Source: Salsipaludibacter sp963812245
Lineage (GTDB): Bacteria; Actinomycetota; Nitriliruptoria; Nitriliruptorales; Nitriliruptoraceae
Reading direction: 5' to 3'
Assembly (NCBI GenBank): GCA_963812245.1
Contig: CAWEUK010000002.1
Span: forward strand, 620,001-684,000
Length of the DNA stretch: 64,000 nt
Positions 15,303 through 28,794 of the stretch are shown one piece after another. The notes beneath the pieces are model-generated. The model made no database searches, was not told where the DNA came from, and worked only from the letters and a program-made list of their open reading frames with translations. Position numbers and translations under genes: made by a program. Position 1 is the first letter of the stretch, and every line of letters begins with the position of its first letter.

Positions 15303-17740
15303 GCATGTCCAACCCACCGGCTGACACCGTCACGCTGACCATCGACGGCAAGGAGATCACCGTTCCCAAGGGGACGCTGATCATCCGGGCCGCCGAACAG
15401 CTGGGCACCATCATCCCGCGCTTCTGCGATCACCCCCTGCTCGATCCTGTCGGGGCCTGCCGCCAGTGCATCGTCGAGGTCGAGGGACAGCGCAAGCCCA
15501 TGACGGCCTGCACGACCGAGGCCGCCGACGGCTGGGTCGTCAACACCCACCTGACCAGTGACGTCGCCGACAAGGCCCAGGAGGCCCAGCTCGAGTTCCT
15601 GCTGATCAACCACCCCCTCGACTGCCCGATGTGCGACAAGGGTGGCGAGTGTCCGTTGCAGGACCAGGCGATGGCACACGGCCGGCACGAATCGCGCTTC
15701 ATCGAGCAGAAGCGGCGCTACGACAAGCCCGTGGCGGTGTCGCCCCAGGTCCTGCTGGATCGCGAACGCTGCGTCCTGTGTGCCCGCTGCACGCGCTTCT
15801 CCGAGCAGATCTCGGGCGACCCGTTCATCGAGTTGATGGAACGTGGTGCGCTCGAACAGGTCGCCATCTACGAGGACGAGCCCTACGAGTCCTACTTCTC
15901 GGGCAACGTCATCCAGATCTGTCCTGTCGGCGCGCTGACGTCCACCGGCTACCGGTTCAAGGCCCGTCCGTTCGACCTGCGCAGTTCGCGCAGTGTCTGC
16001 GACGGGTGCTCGGCCGGGTGCTCGTTGACCGTGCAGTCGCGTCGGGGCGAGGTGGAACGCCAGTTGGCACGGACCAACATGGCGGTCAACGAGGAGTGGA
16101 GTTGCGACAAGGGACGCTTCGCGTTCGGGCACCTGACTGGTCCCACACGCGTGGCCACGCCGCAGGTGCGCAACGGCGGCGACCTGGAGGCCACTGACTG
16201 GGCCACGGCGCTCATGGCCGTCGTCGAGCACCTCAAGCCCGGCGACCAGGTGGTTCCCACCGCCGTGCTGTCGGGTGGGCGACTGCCCGACGAGGACGCC
16301 TACGCCGCCGCGAAGTTCGCCCGCACCGTGCTGGGCACCGACGACGTCGACTTCCGCACACGCGGCGCCGTGGACGGGGAGACCGACGCGCTGGCCGCCC
16401 TCGCAGGCCGTGACACCGCCACCTACGCCGACGTCGAACGCGCCCCGGTCATCGTGTCGGTGGGGCTGGACGCCGAGGAGGAGGTCCCGATCCTGTTCCT
16501 GCGCATGCGCAAGGCGTGGCGTGCGAACAAGGCGCGACTGGTCGGGGTCGGCGCCTCCACCGGGACTCTTGCGGACTACCTGTGGCGACGGTTGCCGACG
16601 TCGGTGGGCGCCGAGGCAGGGGCGCTGTCGGACCTGGCTGCCGCCGTCGATGGTGGTGGCCAGGGGCAGGTCGACGAGGTGGCCGCGGCCCTGATGGAGG
16701 CAGACGCCCCGGTCGTGCTGGTCGGGGAACGTGCAGGTGCGGGCGCCCTGGCTGCTGCCGGCCGACTCGCCGACGCGATCGGTGGCAAGGTCGCGTGGGT
16801 CCCGCGACGCAGCAACGCCCGTGGGAACCTCGAAGCCGGCCTGGCCGCAGGCATGCTGCCGGGCCTGCGCCGCGGCGACGACGACACCCACCGGGCCGAG
16901 GTCCTGGACGTCTGGGGCGTCGAGGACCTGCCCGCCACCGGCAACGACCTGGTGGACATCCTGACGCTGGCCGGCAAGGGCAAGATCGAGGTGCTGTACC
17001 TGCTGGGTGTCGACCTGGTGCGCGACGTCGGTGACCAGCGCCTGGTGGACAAGGCCCTCAAGAAGGCCACGGTCATCACCCACGACGTCGTCACCAACGC
17101 CACGACCGAGCACGCCGACGTGGTGCTGCCCGTGTCCGCGTCGCAGGAGCGCGCCGGTGCGCGGACCAACTGGGAAGGTCGTCGCCAGCAGTTCAACAAG
17201 GGTGTCGACGGTCCACCCCTGGCGCAGCACGACTGGGAGGTGCTCATCCAGGTCGCCGGCCTGCTCGGCGCCGACCTGGGCTTCTCCGACCTCGACGGGA
17301 TCCGCGCCGAGATGGCGCGCCTGGCGGTGCCCGACACGGCCCCGCTCGCGTGGCCGACCGTGGCATCCGATGCCGGCGGCGACAATGGCGACGAACTCGC
17401 CCTCGAGACCTACCCGTTGCTGTTGGACCAGGGCGCGATGCAGGTCGACAACCCCGACCTGGCGGCGACTGCCCGCGCCCCGGCGATCCGCCTGCATCCC
17501 GACGATGCCGCCGAGCGCGGCATCGCCGACGGCGACACCGTCGAACTGTCGTCACGTCGCGCCGCGGTCACGATGGTCGCCAGAGTCACCACCGACCAGG
17601 CGCCCGGCACCGTCTTCGTGCCCGCCAACAGCGGCGATGACAACCCGCGCCACCTCGCCGCCACGGTCACCGTCGCGGCGGTCCAGTCCGACGCCGAGAG
17701 CCCAGCGGACGCCGACGCACCAGAGGGGGTGCCTGCCTGA
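15299..17740 (+). CDS. nuoG: NADH-quinone oxidoreductase subunit G (75 kDa type)
   Basis: The protein has 813 residues. The N-terminal [2Fe-2S] domain shows CDHPLLDPVGACRQC. The His-Cys3 [4Fe-4S] region follows (CPMCDKGGECPLQDQ), then CVLCARCTRF...CPVGAL, and then the molybdopterin-oxidoreductase-like domain, which begins with the additional cluster motif CDGCSAGCSL. The C-terminus carries a MopB-binding-like end without cofactor evidence. The GTG at 15299 overlaps the nuoF stop (GTGA); the ATG at 15305 is equally possible. It completes the NADH module and has no counterpart in the second cluster. Confidence 0.93.
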   Translation: MSMSNPPADTVTLTIDGKEITVPKGTLIIRAAEQLGTIIPRFCDHPLLDPVGACRQCIVEVEGQRKPMTACTTEAADGWVVNTHLTSDVADKAQEAQLEFLLINHPLDCPMCDKGGECPLQDQAMAHGRHESRFIEQKRRYDKPVAVSPQVLLDRERCVLCARCTRFSEQISGDPFIELMERGALEQVAIYEDEPYESYFSGNVIQICPVGALTSTGYRFKARPFDLRSSRSVCDGCSAGCSLTVQSRRGEVERQLARTNMAVNEEWSCDKGRFAFGHLTGPTRVATPQVRNGGDLEATDWATALMAVVEHLKPGDQVVPTAVLSGGRLPDEDAYAAAKFARTVLGTDDVDFRTRGAVDGETDALAALAGRDTATYADVERAPVIVSVGLDAEEEVPILFLRMRKAWRANKARLVGVGASTGTLADYLWRRLPTSVGAEAGALSDLAAAVDGGGQGQVDEVAAALMEADAPVVLVGERAGAGALAAAGRLADAIGGKVAWVPRRSNARGNLEAGLAAGMLPGLRRGDDDTHRAEVLDVWGVEDLPATGNDLVDILTLAGKGKIEVLYLLGVDLVRDVGDQRLVDKALKKATVITHDVVTNATTEHADVVLPVSASQERAGARTNWEGRRQQFNKGVDGPPLAQHDWEVLIQVAGLLGADLGFSDLDGIRAEMARLAVPDTAPLAWPTVASDAGGDNGDELALETYPLLLDQGAMQVDNPDLAATARAPAIRLHPDDAAERGIADGDTVELSSRRAAVTMVARVTTDQAPGTVFVPANSGDDNPRHLAATVTVAAVQSDAESPADADAPEGVPA

Positions 17741-19044
17741 TGGACACGCCACTGTGGGTCCCCATCTTCACCGCACTCCTCACGTTCCTGGTGTTCCTGT
17801 TGACCACGGCCGTGTTGATCTGGGGTGAACGACGCGTCGTGGCCCTGATGCAGGACCGTCTCGGTCCCAATCGCGTCGGCCCGCTGGGCATCCTCCAGAC
17901 GCTGGTCGACGGCGGCAAGATGTTCTTCAAGGAGGACTTCACCCCGGGCATGGTGGAGCGACTCGTCTTCTCGGTCGCCCCCCTGATCGCGGTGGTCGTG
18001 TCCTTCCTGACCGTGGCCGTCATCCCCATCGGGGGTGAGGTCACCATGTTCGGCGAGACCTTCACGCTGGTCACCGCCGACCTCGACGTCGGGGTCCTGT
18101 GGATCCTGGCGATGGGATCACTCCACGTCTACGCCGTGTTCCTGGCCGGGCTGGGCCTCGCAGTCGCCCTACCCGTTGCTCGGTGGGGTGCGCGCCTCGG
18201 CCCAGATGGTGTCCTACGAGATCGCCCAGGGCCTGGCCGTCGCCAGTGTCATCATCTACGTGGGCTCCTTCCGGGTCTCCGACATCGTGGCCGCCCAGGC
18301 CGCTGGCAACGGGCTGTTGCCGGGTGCACCCAACTGGCTGTTCCTGCCCCTGTTCCCGGCCTTCGCAGTGTTCATGGTCGGCATGGTCGCCGAGACCCAG
18401 CGGCCGCCGTTCGACCTGGCCGAGGCCGAGGGCGAACTGGTCGCCGGGTTCCACACCGAGTACTCGGGCATGCGATTCGGCATGTTCATGCTCAGTGAGT
18501 TCATGGGCGTCGTGATCCAGTCGGCCGTCGTGGTGACGCTGTTCTTCGGTGGACCCAACGGGCCGCTGTTCGGCCCGGGCTGGCTGCAGGGCCTGTTGCC
18601 GGTCGTGTACTTCATGCTCAAGACGATCGTGTTCATCATCTTCTTCATCCTGTTGCGTGGTGCGGAACCGCGGATGCGCTACGACAAGCTGATGAACCTG
18701 GGCTGGAAGATCATGATCCCGACCGCGCTGGTCTGGGTCGTCGCCCAGGCAGCCATCATGCTGGCGGACCAGGAGCTGACTGCCTGGCCGGACGGGCGCA
18801 TGCCCGCCCTGGTCGGCCTCGTGATCATGGTGGCCGCCCTGGTGATCACGCCGATCGTGCGGCGCGACCCGACTGCGCGTGACGAGATGGCGACATCCGT
18901 GGCGCGTGACGTCTCGCACCGCATCGACGACCTGCCGGCGTTGCACCAGCAGCCCGACCCGTCGGAGCCCCGAGCTCGTCGACGCCGCGCCTCGGCGACC
19001 ACCGCCCCGAGCAGTCATCCGATCCCGACAAGGTGGTGGTCTGA
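17740..19044 (+). CDS. nuoH: NADH-quinone oxidoreductase subunit H (first complex I; frameshifted in this sequence)
   Basis: NuoH anchors the peripheral arm and forms part of the quinone tunnel. The frame from 17740 encodes the first spans, including LIWGERRVVALMQDRLGPNRVGP. Near 18148 one extra G moves the conserved SPYPLLGGVRASAQMVSYEIAQG into another frame, which continues through ETQRPPFDLAEAEGELVAGFHTEY. A compensating shift near 18950-18975 restores the first frame, ending at a TGA (19042-19044) that overlaps the nuoI ATG. The total of 1305 bases is divisible by three, as expected for balanced indels, and gives about 434 residues. Sequencing error is more likely than a broken gene because the operon is otherwise intact. 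Confidence 0.9.
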
Positions 19045-19722
19045 TGCCCGAGTTCCTCGGAGCAGTCGTCTTCTTCGTCATCCTGATCGGGGCCATCGCC
19101 GTGGCCCTGCACACGACCATCATCGGTCGTGGCTTCGCCATGCCGCTGCGCCAGATGCTCAGGAAGCCCTCGACCTCGTCGTATCCGGAGCAGCCGCGCC
19201 CGGTCACGCCGCGCTTCCATGGTCGTCACCAACTCAACCGCTACGCCGATGGGCTCGAGAAGTGCATCGGGTGCGAGTTGTGCGCATGGGCCTGCCCGGC
19301 CGACGCGATCTATGTCCAGGGGGCCAACAACACCCCCGAGGCCAGGTACTCGCCCGGCGAGCGCTACGCCACCGACTACCAGATCAACTACAGCCGGTGC
19401 ATCCTGTGCGGGCTGTGCATCGAGGCGTGTCCGACCCGGGCGCTGACCATGACGCACGACTACGAGTTCTCCGCCGACGACCGCGCGACCTGTTGTGGAC
19501 CAAGGACCAGTTGCTGGCCCCGGCACCCGGCGGCCAGGACACCCCGCACCTGGATCGCCAGGTCCGGGAACGTGGCATCAACTACTACGGCGGTGAGGCC
19601 GTGACCCCACCGGCGACCGTGGGTGGTGCCTACCTGTCGGCGACCAACCGTCCTCGCTACAAGGCCAAGGACCTGCTGCCGATGGCGCCGTCCGAGTCCG
19701 GTGCGGACGGGGAGGACGAATC

Positions 19723-19726
<4 letters not shown>
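19044..19726 (+). CDS. nuoI: NADH-quinone oxidoreductase subunit I (first complex I; frameshifted)
   Basis: This 8Fe ferredoxin-like subunit, about 227 residues after correction, carries clusters N6a and N6b. Both motifs are intact: CIGCELCAWACPADAIYV and CILCGLCIEACPTRALTM. A hydrophobic N-terminal segment precedes them. Near 19484 one base appears missing; the C-terminus continues in another frame as DLLWTKDQLLAPAPGGQDT and ends at 19726. The C-terminus lacks the repeated basic module found in the NuoI of the second cluster. The start overlaps the nuoH stop (TGATG), and the stop overlaps nuoJ (GTGA). Confidence 0.9.
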
Positions 19727-20630
<904 letters not shown>

Positions 20631-20631
<1 letters not shown>

Positions 20632-20930
20632 TGCCCATCGGTGCGTACTACCTCGTTGCCGCGATCATGTTCGCCACCGGGCTGGTCGGCGTCCTGGTCC
20701 GACGCAACCTGATCGTGTTGTTCATGTGCGTCGAACTGATGCTCAACGCCGTCAACCTGACCCTCGTCGCCGCCGCGCGCATGTGGGGCGGGGCCGACGG
20801 GCAGGTCTTCGTGTTCTTCGTGATCGTCGTCGCTGCCGCCGAAGTCGTGGTCGGTCTTGCCCTGATCGTCAACATCTTCTTCCGCCGCGGGTCCCTGGAC
20901 GTGGACGCGCAGCACCTGCTGGAGCATTGA
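20631..20930 (+). CDS. nuoK: NADH-quinone oxidoreductase subunit K (first complex I)
   Basis: The protein has 99 residues and three spans, the standard size. The proton-channel Glu lies in the conserved MCVELMLNAVNL, and the second conserved Glu is in VVAAAEVVVGLAL. It forms part of the antiporter-like proton path of the membrane arm. The ATG overlaps the nuoJ stop as TGATG. Confidence 0.95.
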
Positions 20931-20931
20931 G

Positions 20932-22944
<2,013 letters not shown>

Positions 22945-22948
<4 letters not shown>

Positions 22949-24459
22949 TGGAGTTCATCACCGACAACCTCGTCACCGTCACCCTGCTGCTCCCGATCCT
23001 GGGGGCGCTGGGCATCGGCCTGTTCACCGAGTCCGAGGACGGTGCCCGCTGGACTGCCCTGGGGGCATCCCTGCTCACACTCGTGGCCGCGATCTGGTTG
23101 GTGGTCGACTTCGACCCCAGTGCCGGCGTGCAGGCAGTGGACTCCCTGGCGTGGATCCCCAGCATCGGCGCCTCCCTGACGGTGGGCGTGGACGGCATCT
23201 CGCTCATCCTGATCGTCATGACGGCCTTCCTGACCCCGCTCATCGTGGTGTCGTCGTGGGAGCACCCGGACCGGTTGCGGTCCTACCTGATGGCGTTCCT
23301 GGCCCTGGAAGCGGCGTCCATCGGGGTCTTCGCGGCCCAGGACCTGCTGCTGTTCTACGTCTTCTTCGAGTTCAGCCTCGTGCCGATGTTCCTGGTGATC
23401 GGCATGTGGGGGGGCGCCAACCGTCGCTACGCCGCCGTGAAGTTCTTCCTCTACACCCTGGTCGGTGGGCTGACGATGCTGGTGGGCATCATCTACCTCT
23501 ACAACTTCATCGGGGGCTCGTCACTGGCGTTCGCCGACATCGGCGTCCTGCTGACCGAGACGCCCCTGTCGCTGCTCGAACAGCGCTGGCTGTTCCTGGC
23601 CTTCTTCATGGCCTTCGCGATCAAGGCCCCGATGTTCCCGGTCCACACCTGGCTGCCCGACGCCCACACCGAGGCACCCACGGCCGGATCGGTGTTCCTG
23701 GCCGCCGTGTTGCTGAAGATGGGTGGCTACGGGTTCATCCGGTTCTGCCTGACATGGTTCCCGGATGCCACGACCGAGTTGGCGACCGGGTCCGGCATCG
23801 GCTTCTTCTCGGTGCCGTGGCTGATGGTCCTGTCGGTGATCGGCATCCTGTACGGCGCGATCGTGGCGCTGGTGCAACCCGACATCAAGAAGCTGGTGGC
23901 CTACTCGTCGGTGTCGCACATGGGCTTCGTCGTGCTGGGCATCTTCGCGCTCAACGCGACGGCGACGTCCGCCGGGGTCGTGCAGATGGTCAACCACGGC
24001 CTGTCGACCGGTGCGCTGTTCCTGCTCGTGGGGTTCCTCTACGACCGCCGCCACACCCGGTTGATCTCGGACTTCGGTGGGCTGGCCAAGTCGACCCCGA
24101 TCTACGCCGGCCTGTTCCTGCTGGTGGTCATGTCATCGATCGCGCTGCCGGGGCTCAACGGCTTCGTCGGTGAGTTCCCGATCCTGGTCGGCACGTTCGA
24201 GGTGATGCCGTGGGCGGCCTCGCTGTCGGCCCTGGGTGCGCTGCTGGCCGCCATCTACCTGCTGTGGGCCTACCAGCGGATGTTCACTGGTCCGCTGGAC
24301 GGCGCCGCCAACGAGACCACCGCCGACCTGACCCAGCGCGAGATCTGGGTGATGGTGCCGTTGGTGATCGCCATCGTGGCCATCGGGCTGTACCCGCAGC
24401 CGCTCTACGACCTCGTCGAACCGTCGGTCCAGCAGGTGCTGGCCAACGTCACGCAGTGA
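22945..24459 (+). CDS. nuoM: NADH-quinone oxidoreductase subunit M (first complex I)
   Basis: This antiporter-like subunit has 504 residues and about 14 spans. Conserved elements are FFEFSLVPMFLVIGMWGG with the key Glu, AIKAPMFPVHTWLPDAHTEAPTAGSV, and VALVQPDIKKLVAYSSVSHMGF. The frame is intact. The ATG at 22945 overlaps the nuoL stop (ATGA). Confidence 0.95.
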
Positions 24460-24469
24460 GGACCGAGCC

Positions 24470-26111
24470 ATGACGGAAACCCTCCCCGACCTGACAGCCG
24501 ACGTGTCGATCGCCTGGTCCAGTTTCGCGCCCGAGATCGCCATGACCGTGGCGGTCGTCGCGCTCCTGCTCCTGACGGTGGCAGGTCGCCGCCGGATGTG
24601 GGTCGCCACACCGCTGGGCCTGGTCATCGCCGGTGTCGGCGCCTGGCTGGTCGCAGCGGGCTTCGGCGTCGGCGGGCTCGTTGCCCTGGTCGGTGGGCTC
24701 GGCCTGATCGCGGCCACCTTCGGTCTGGCCGGTGCACCGCGCACCCTGCATGCCTGGGTGGCCGGCGGCGGCGTCACGGCGGCACTCGTGCTGACCGTGT
24801 GGATCGCCTTCGACGTGCTCGCGGTCGGTGACGGCCAGATGGCCGCCACCACGACCATGGGTGGGTCGGTGGCCCTGGACGGGGTTGCCGTCTTCACCCG
24901 GGTCACCGTCTACCTCACCACGCTTGATGGTCATCCCGCTGGGGCACGCCTACCTCGACGACCACGGGATCCACCGACCCGAGTTCGAGCCATTGCTGTT
25001 GCTGTCGGCGACCGGCATGGCGTTGTTCGGCGCCGCCAACGACCTGATCACCATGTTCGTCGCGCTCGAGATCCTGTCGATCGCGCTGTACGTGCTGGCC
25101 GGGATCGCCCGCCGCGATCGCCGTTCCCAGGAAGCCGCGACCAAGTACTTCGTGATGGGCGCGGTGGCGTCGGCGCTGCTGTTGTACGGCTTCGCGCTGA
25201 CCTACGTCGTGACCGGCACATTGGACCTCGCCGAGATCGCCGTCCAGCTCACCCGGGTGGACATTCCCCTGCGCCTGACGGCCATCTCGATGGTCCTGGT
25301 CCTGGTCGGGATCGGGTTCAAGGTCGCGCTGGTGCCGCTGCACCTGTGGACGCCCGACGTCTACCAGGGCGCGCCGTCCAACGTCACCGCCTTCATGGGT
25401 GCGGCCACCAAGGCGGCCGCCTTCGCCGCGATGCTGCGACTGCTGCTGGTCGCCTATGCCCCACTGGCCGACATGTGGGTGCCGGTGCTGTCGGTGATGG
25501 CCGCCCTGAGCATGGTCTACGGCGCCTACACGGCGCTGCGCCAGAACGACGTCAAGCGCATCCTCGCCTACTCGGCGATCGCGCATGCCGGCTACGCGAC
25601 CATCGGTGTCGTCTCGTTGAGCGACGAGGGGCTGTCTGCAACCCTGTGGTACCTGCTCACCTACGCCATCACGACGATCGCCGGCTTCGGGGTCATCGTG
25701 GCCATCGAACGCACCCACCATCGTCTGGTGACCGTGCACGACCTGCGCGGGCTCGGGACGACCTCGCCTGCCCTGGCCGGGATGTTCGCAGTGGCGCTGC
25801 TGTCCCTGGCCGGCATTCCGCCGACCATCGGCTTCGTGGGGAAGCTGACCGTGTTCACCGCCGGTGTCGAGTCGGGCCTGACCTGGCTGGTCGTGATCGG
25901 CGTGCTGTCCTCGGTCGTGGCCGCGGCCTACTACCTGCGCCTGATGGTGGTCATGTTCGTGGAGAAGCCGGGCGAGGATGCCGTGGAGCCGGCCTACAGC
26001 CCGGGCTGGAACATCGCCTCCGTGGCAGCCGTCGTCCTGGTGGTCTACCTGGGCCTGCAGCCCCAGTACCTTCTGGACTTCGCCGAACGTGCCGCCGGTC
26101 TCGTCAGGTGA
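24470..26111 (+). CDS. nuoN: NADH-quinone oxidoreductase subunit N (first complex I; frameshifted)
   Basis: This antiporter-like subunit is about 546 residues after correction. The first frame runs to about residue 152 (VALDGVAVFTRVTVYLTT). One extra T near 24924 in CTTGATGG then shifts the rest, which continues as LMVIPLGHAYLDDHG and includes VALEILSIALYVLAG, HLWTPDVYQGAPSNVTAFM and ALRQNDVKRILAYSAIAHAGY. It starts 10 bases after nuoM and is the last complex I gene of this operon. Confidence 0.9.
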
Positions 26112-26185
26112 CGGTCGTGCCGCCGCCAGCCTCGATGCTCGCAACCCGCCCGCCCATTTGATCCATCGCGCCCCGAGGTGACGAC

Positions 26186-27238
26186 GTGACTGCTGTTCGC
26201 ACTGCCACCGTTGCCATCCCGGCCGCCGTCGTGGAAGAGTTGGAGGGCACCGGGATCGTGCTGGGTCCGACCCTCGATCGCGTGGAGGCCCTGCTGGCCG
26301 ACCAGGTGCAGTCGTCGCGGGCGTTCGTCAACCAGACCGCCGGCTACCTCATCTCGGCCGGGGGCAAGCGGTTCCGCCCGATGCTGGTGGCGCTGTCGTC
26401 CAACCTGGGGGACCCCGATGCCTCCGGCGTGGTGCCGGCTGCCGCGATCGTCGAACTGGTCCACCTGGCCACGCTGTATCACGACGACGTCATCGACGAG
26501 GCCCCTGCTCGCCGCGGTGTCGCCTCGGCCAACGCCCGGTGGGACAACACCGTGGCGATCCTGACGGGTGACTTCCTGTTCGCGCGGGCGTCGGAGTTGT
26601 CGGCGGAACTGGGCGTGGAGGTGACGCGCATCATGGCCCGCACCCTGGCGGCGTTGTGCGAGGGCCAGATCGCCGAGGTGCAGGGGTCGGCCGGCGCGCT
26701 GCCGCCGGACGTGCCACGGCTCGAACCGACGGTGGAGCACTACCTGGACGTCATCGCCGGCAAGACCGCGTCGCTCGTGGCGACCTCGTGCCAGTACGGC
26801 ACCCTGCTGTCCGGGTGCGCGCCCGAGGTCGTCGATGCCGCCACGACCTATGGGTTCAACGTCGGCATGGCGTTCCAGTTGTCCGACGACATCCTGGACG
26901 TCGCATCGGACCACGAGGACTCCGGCAAGACGCCGGGTACGGACCTGCTGGAAGGTGTGCGCACGTTGCCGATCGCGTTCGCCCTGGAGGATGATCCGGA
27001 CGGACGCTTCGCCGCCCTCGTGGCCGATGGGTCGGTCGCGGCGGGCGACCTGGACGAGGCGCTGGCCCTGCTCCGGGAATCCGACGCACTGGACCGCGCC
27101 CGCGAAGCCGCCAGTGCCTACGTCGACACGGCAATGGCCCAGCTCGAGGAACTCGGCGAGCACCTCGACGAGGACAAACTGCCCGCCGTGGGTGCCCTGG
27201 CCAGCCTGGCCACCTACTCCCTGGATCGCGTCGGCTAG
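26186..27238 (+). CDS. Trans long-chain polyprenyl diphosphate synthase (menaquinone side chain)
   Basis: The protein has 350 residues and belongs to the trans-isoprenyl diphosphate synthase family. The two Asp-rich Mg/substrate motifs are LYHDDVIDEA at about residue 100 and LSDDILDVASD at about 235; GKRFRP and the GKTASL stretch are also present. It elongates allylic diphosphates with isopentenyl diphosphate, most likely to the heptaprenyl, octaprenyl or nonaprenyl chain of menaquinone. The GTG at 26186 follows GAGGTG. Its place directly after nuoN is common in actinobacteria and suggests shared expression with complex I. Chain length cannot be read from the sequence by eye. Confidence 0.9.
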   Translation: MTAVRTATVAIPAAVVEELEGTGIVLGPTLDRVEALLADQVQSSRAFVNQTAGYLISAGGKRFRPMLVALSSNLGDPDASGVVPAAAIVELVHLATLYHDDVIDEAPARRGVASANARWDNTVAILTGDFLFARASELSAELGVEVTRIMARTLAALCEGQIAEVQGSAGALPPDVPRLEPTVEHYLDVIAGKTASLVATSCQYGTLLSGCAPEVVDAATTYGFNVGMAFQLSDDILDVASDHEDSGKTPGTDLLEGVRTLPIAFALEDDPDGRFAALVADGSVAAGDLDEALALLRESDALDRAREAASAYVDTAMAQLEELGEHLDEDKLPAVGALASLATYSLDRVG

Positions 27239-27240
27239 AG

Positions 27241-27351
27241 CTTGGCCTGCGGCCAAGTTGGAGTTGCTCGCTGCGCGCCTGTCCTGCGGACAGGTTGGAG
27301 TTGCTCGCTGCGCGCCTGTCCTGCGGACAGGTTGGAGTTGCTCGCTGCGCT
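27241..27351. repeat. Three tandem 37-bp units, each a hairpin plus conserved linker
   Basis: Each 37-bp unit is a 7-bp stem with a TGC loop followed by a conserved 20-base linker starting TTGGAGTTGCTCG. The stems are CTTGGCC/GGCCAAG at 27241-27257, and CCTGTCC/GGACAGG at 27278-27294 and 27315-27331. The first stem differs from the other two by matched changes on both arms, so pairing is kept while sequence changes. The array lies between the convergent synthase and histidine phosphatase genes and probably works as a terminator in both directions. Confidence 0.8.
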
Positions 27352-27399
27352 CGCAACGTCCACGCGCGTGGCTCGGATCCTGGAGGGTGCGGTCCGGCG

Positions 27400-28089
27400 T
27401 CAGCGGGTGATGCCGACGTCGCTCATGTGGTCGGTCTCCGAGAACGAGCGCAGTCCGAAGATGGAGGCGTTGGCGATCGGGCGATGCCGCAGGCGCGAGA
27501 TCGAGGCGTGTGCCGAGGAGAATCGCTCCCACTCCCATGGTTGGGGTGGCAGGCCCAACAGGTGGGTCAAGACCACCGAATTGGTGCCGGCATGGGTGAT
27601 GAGTGCGATCCGTCGCTTGTCGGTCACGTCCATGTCGTAGAGGTCGTCCTCGCCCTCGATCGGGATGATGCCCAGTTCGGACAGCTCCTGGTCCAGGCCC
27701 GTCGTCACACGGGTGTGGAAGTCGCGGAACGACTCGCCTCCGTGGGGCGCGGACGCCTCCCACCACTGGTCACGGTCCTGGTGGCGGGACGTGCGCAACC
27801 ACGCCTCGACCTGTTCGGCCGGCGCGTCGTCCCAGCCCGGTGGGAACTGGATCTCCAGGGCCCAGTCACAGGTGCGCACCGGGGCGTCGTGGTGGGCCAC
27901 GATGGCCTCGGCGGTCTGCTGGGAACGGCGGGCAGGGGACACCCAGATCTGGTCGAGTTCGAGCGCGGCAGCGGCTGCTCCCACGGCGTCGGCCTGTTTG
28001 CGGCCCAGCGCCGACAGGTCCGGGTCGTTGCGAGCGTGGCCGTCGACGACCCACTGCGGTTGGGCATGCCTGATCATCACGAGTTCCAT
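27400..28089 (-). CDS. Histidine phosphatase family protein (phosphoglycerate mutase-like)
   Basis: The protein has 229 residues. The catalytic RHG-type motif reads MIRHAQPQW with the phospho-accepting His at residue 8. Supporting elements are SPARRSQQTAEAI and the second catalytic His in LITHAGTN near residue 172. Members of this family act on phosphosugars, phosphoesters or proteins; the substrate cannot be told here. It converges on the polyprenyl synthase gene, with the hairpin array between them. Confidence 0.88.
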   Translation of the reverse strand: MELVMIRHAQPQWVVDGHARNDPDLSALGRKQADAVGAAAAALELDQIWVSPARRSQQTAEAIVAHHDAPVRTCDWALEIQFPPGWDDAPAEQVEAWLRTSRHQDRDQWWEASAPHGGESFRDFHTRVTTGLDQELSELGIIPIEGEDDLYDMDVTDKRRIALITHAGTNSVVLTHLLGLPPQPWEWERFSSAHASISRLRHRPIANASIFGLRSFSETDHMSDVGITR

Positions 28090-28147
28090 GGGCAGACCCT
28101 ACAGCGCAGGCGTGACAGCCGGACCGCTGCGGCGGCAGCGGCGTGCG

Positions 28148-28215
28148 CGCCGGGTACTGCGGCGGTGTGGCGCCGGGTACTGGGGCGGTGTGGGGCGGGT
28201 ACTGCGCCAGTGTGG
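28148..28215. repeat. Intergenic tandem repeat, about 3 x 23 bp
   Basis: Three adjacent copies of a 22-23 bp GC-rich unit (CGCCGGGTACTGCGGCGGTG plus three bases) lie between the divergent histidine phosphatase and small membrane protein genes. The copies differ at a few bases and no spacers separate them. Confidence 0.75.
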
Positions 28216-28361
28216 CGACCGGCTCGGTGCAACCACGTGGCGGGACCGAGTCGGACATGGTTGGCTCCGTCTCCATCGCGACAACGGGCGCGCAGCGTCC
28301 AGCGGTCACGATGCCGACGTGGTGGTCGGCGGCTCGCACCACCTGGCAATGGAGGTGAAAC

Positions 28362-28721
28362 GTGAAGACCATCCGGGCAGTGGCAACCGTGGGTGTGGTG
28401 ATCATGGTCGTGGCGATCGCCTGGGCGCTCGCGACCGGCGACTTGCGTGCCGAGGGCGCGGTGATCATCGGGCTGCCCTGGGGCGTCGTGTCGCTCGTCG
28501 ACGTCTACGTGGGCGTTGCGCTGATCGTGGCGTGGATCCGCTGGCGTGACGGCAACTCGACGGCGTTGGTGTGGCTGGTCGTGCTCGTCGTGCTCGGCCA
28601 CCTCGGGTCGGCGGTGTACGTGGCGTGGCGGGCCTGGACGAGCCCCGACGTGCCCACCCTGCTGCTGGGTCCTCGCCGAACCCTCGCGGCGACTGCGAAT
28701 CCCCTGGCCGGGGGTCGCTGA
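28362..28721 (+). CDS. Small three-span membrane protein of unknown function
   Basis: The protein has 119 residues with three hydrophobic segments at about 6-24, 36-60 and 68-92. The pattern around LPWGVVSLVDVYVGVALIVAWIRWR resembles DUF1475-type proteins, but this assignment is tentative. The GTG start at 28362 has GGAGG six bases upstream. It stands alone; the 270 bases before it hold the 23-bp tandem repeat and presumably the promoter. Confidence 0.7.
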   Translation: MKTIRAVATVGVVIMVVAIAWALATGDLRAEGAVIIGLPWGVVSLVDVYVGVALIVAWIRWRDGNSTALVWLVVLVVLGHLGSAVYVAWRAWTSPDVPTLLLGPRRTLAATANPLAGGR

Positions 28722-28794
28722 CCCGAGGCGCATTCGGTGACACGCCGATCAGCGGGCAGGGCGTCCGTCGGATCCGGCCAGGTTGGCAGCCTGG

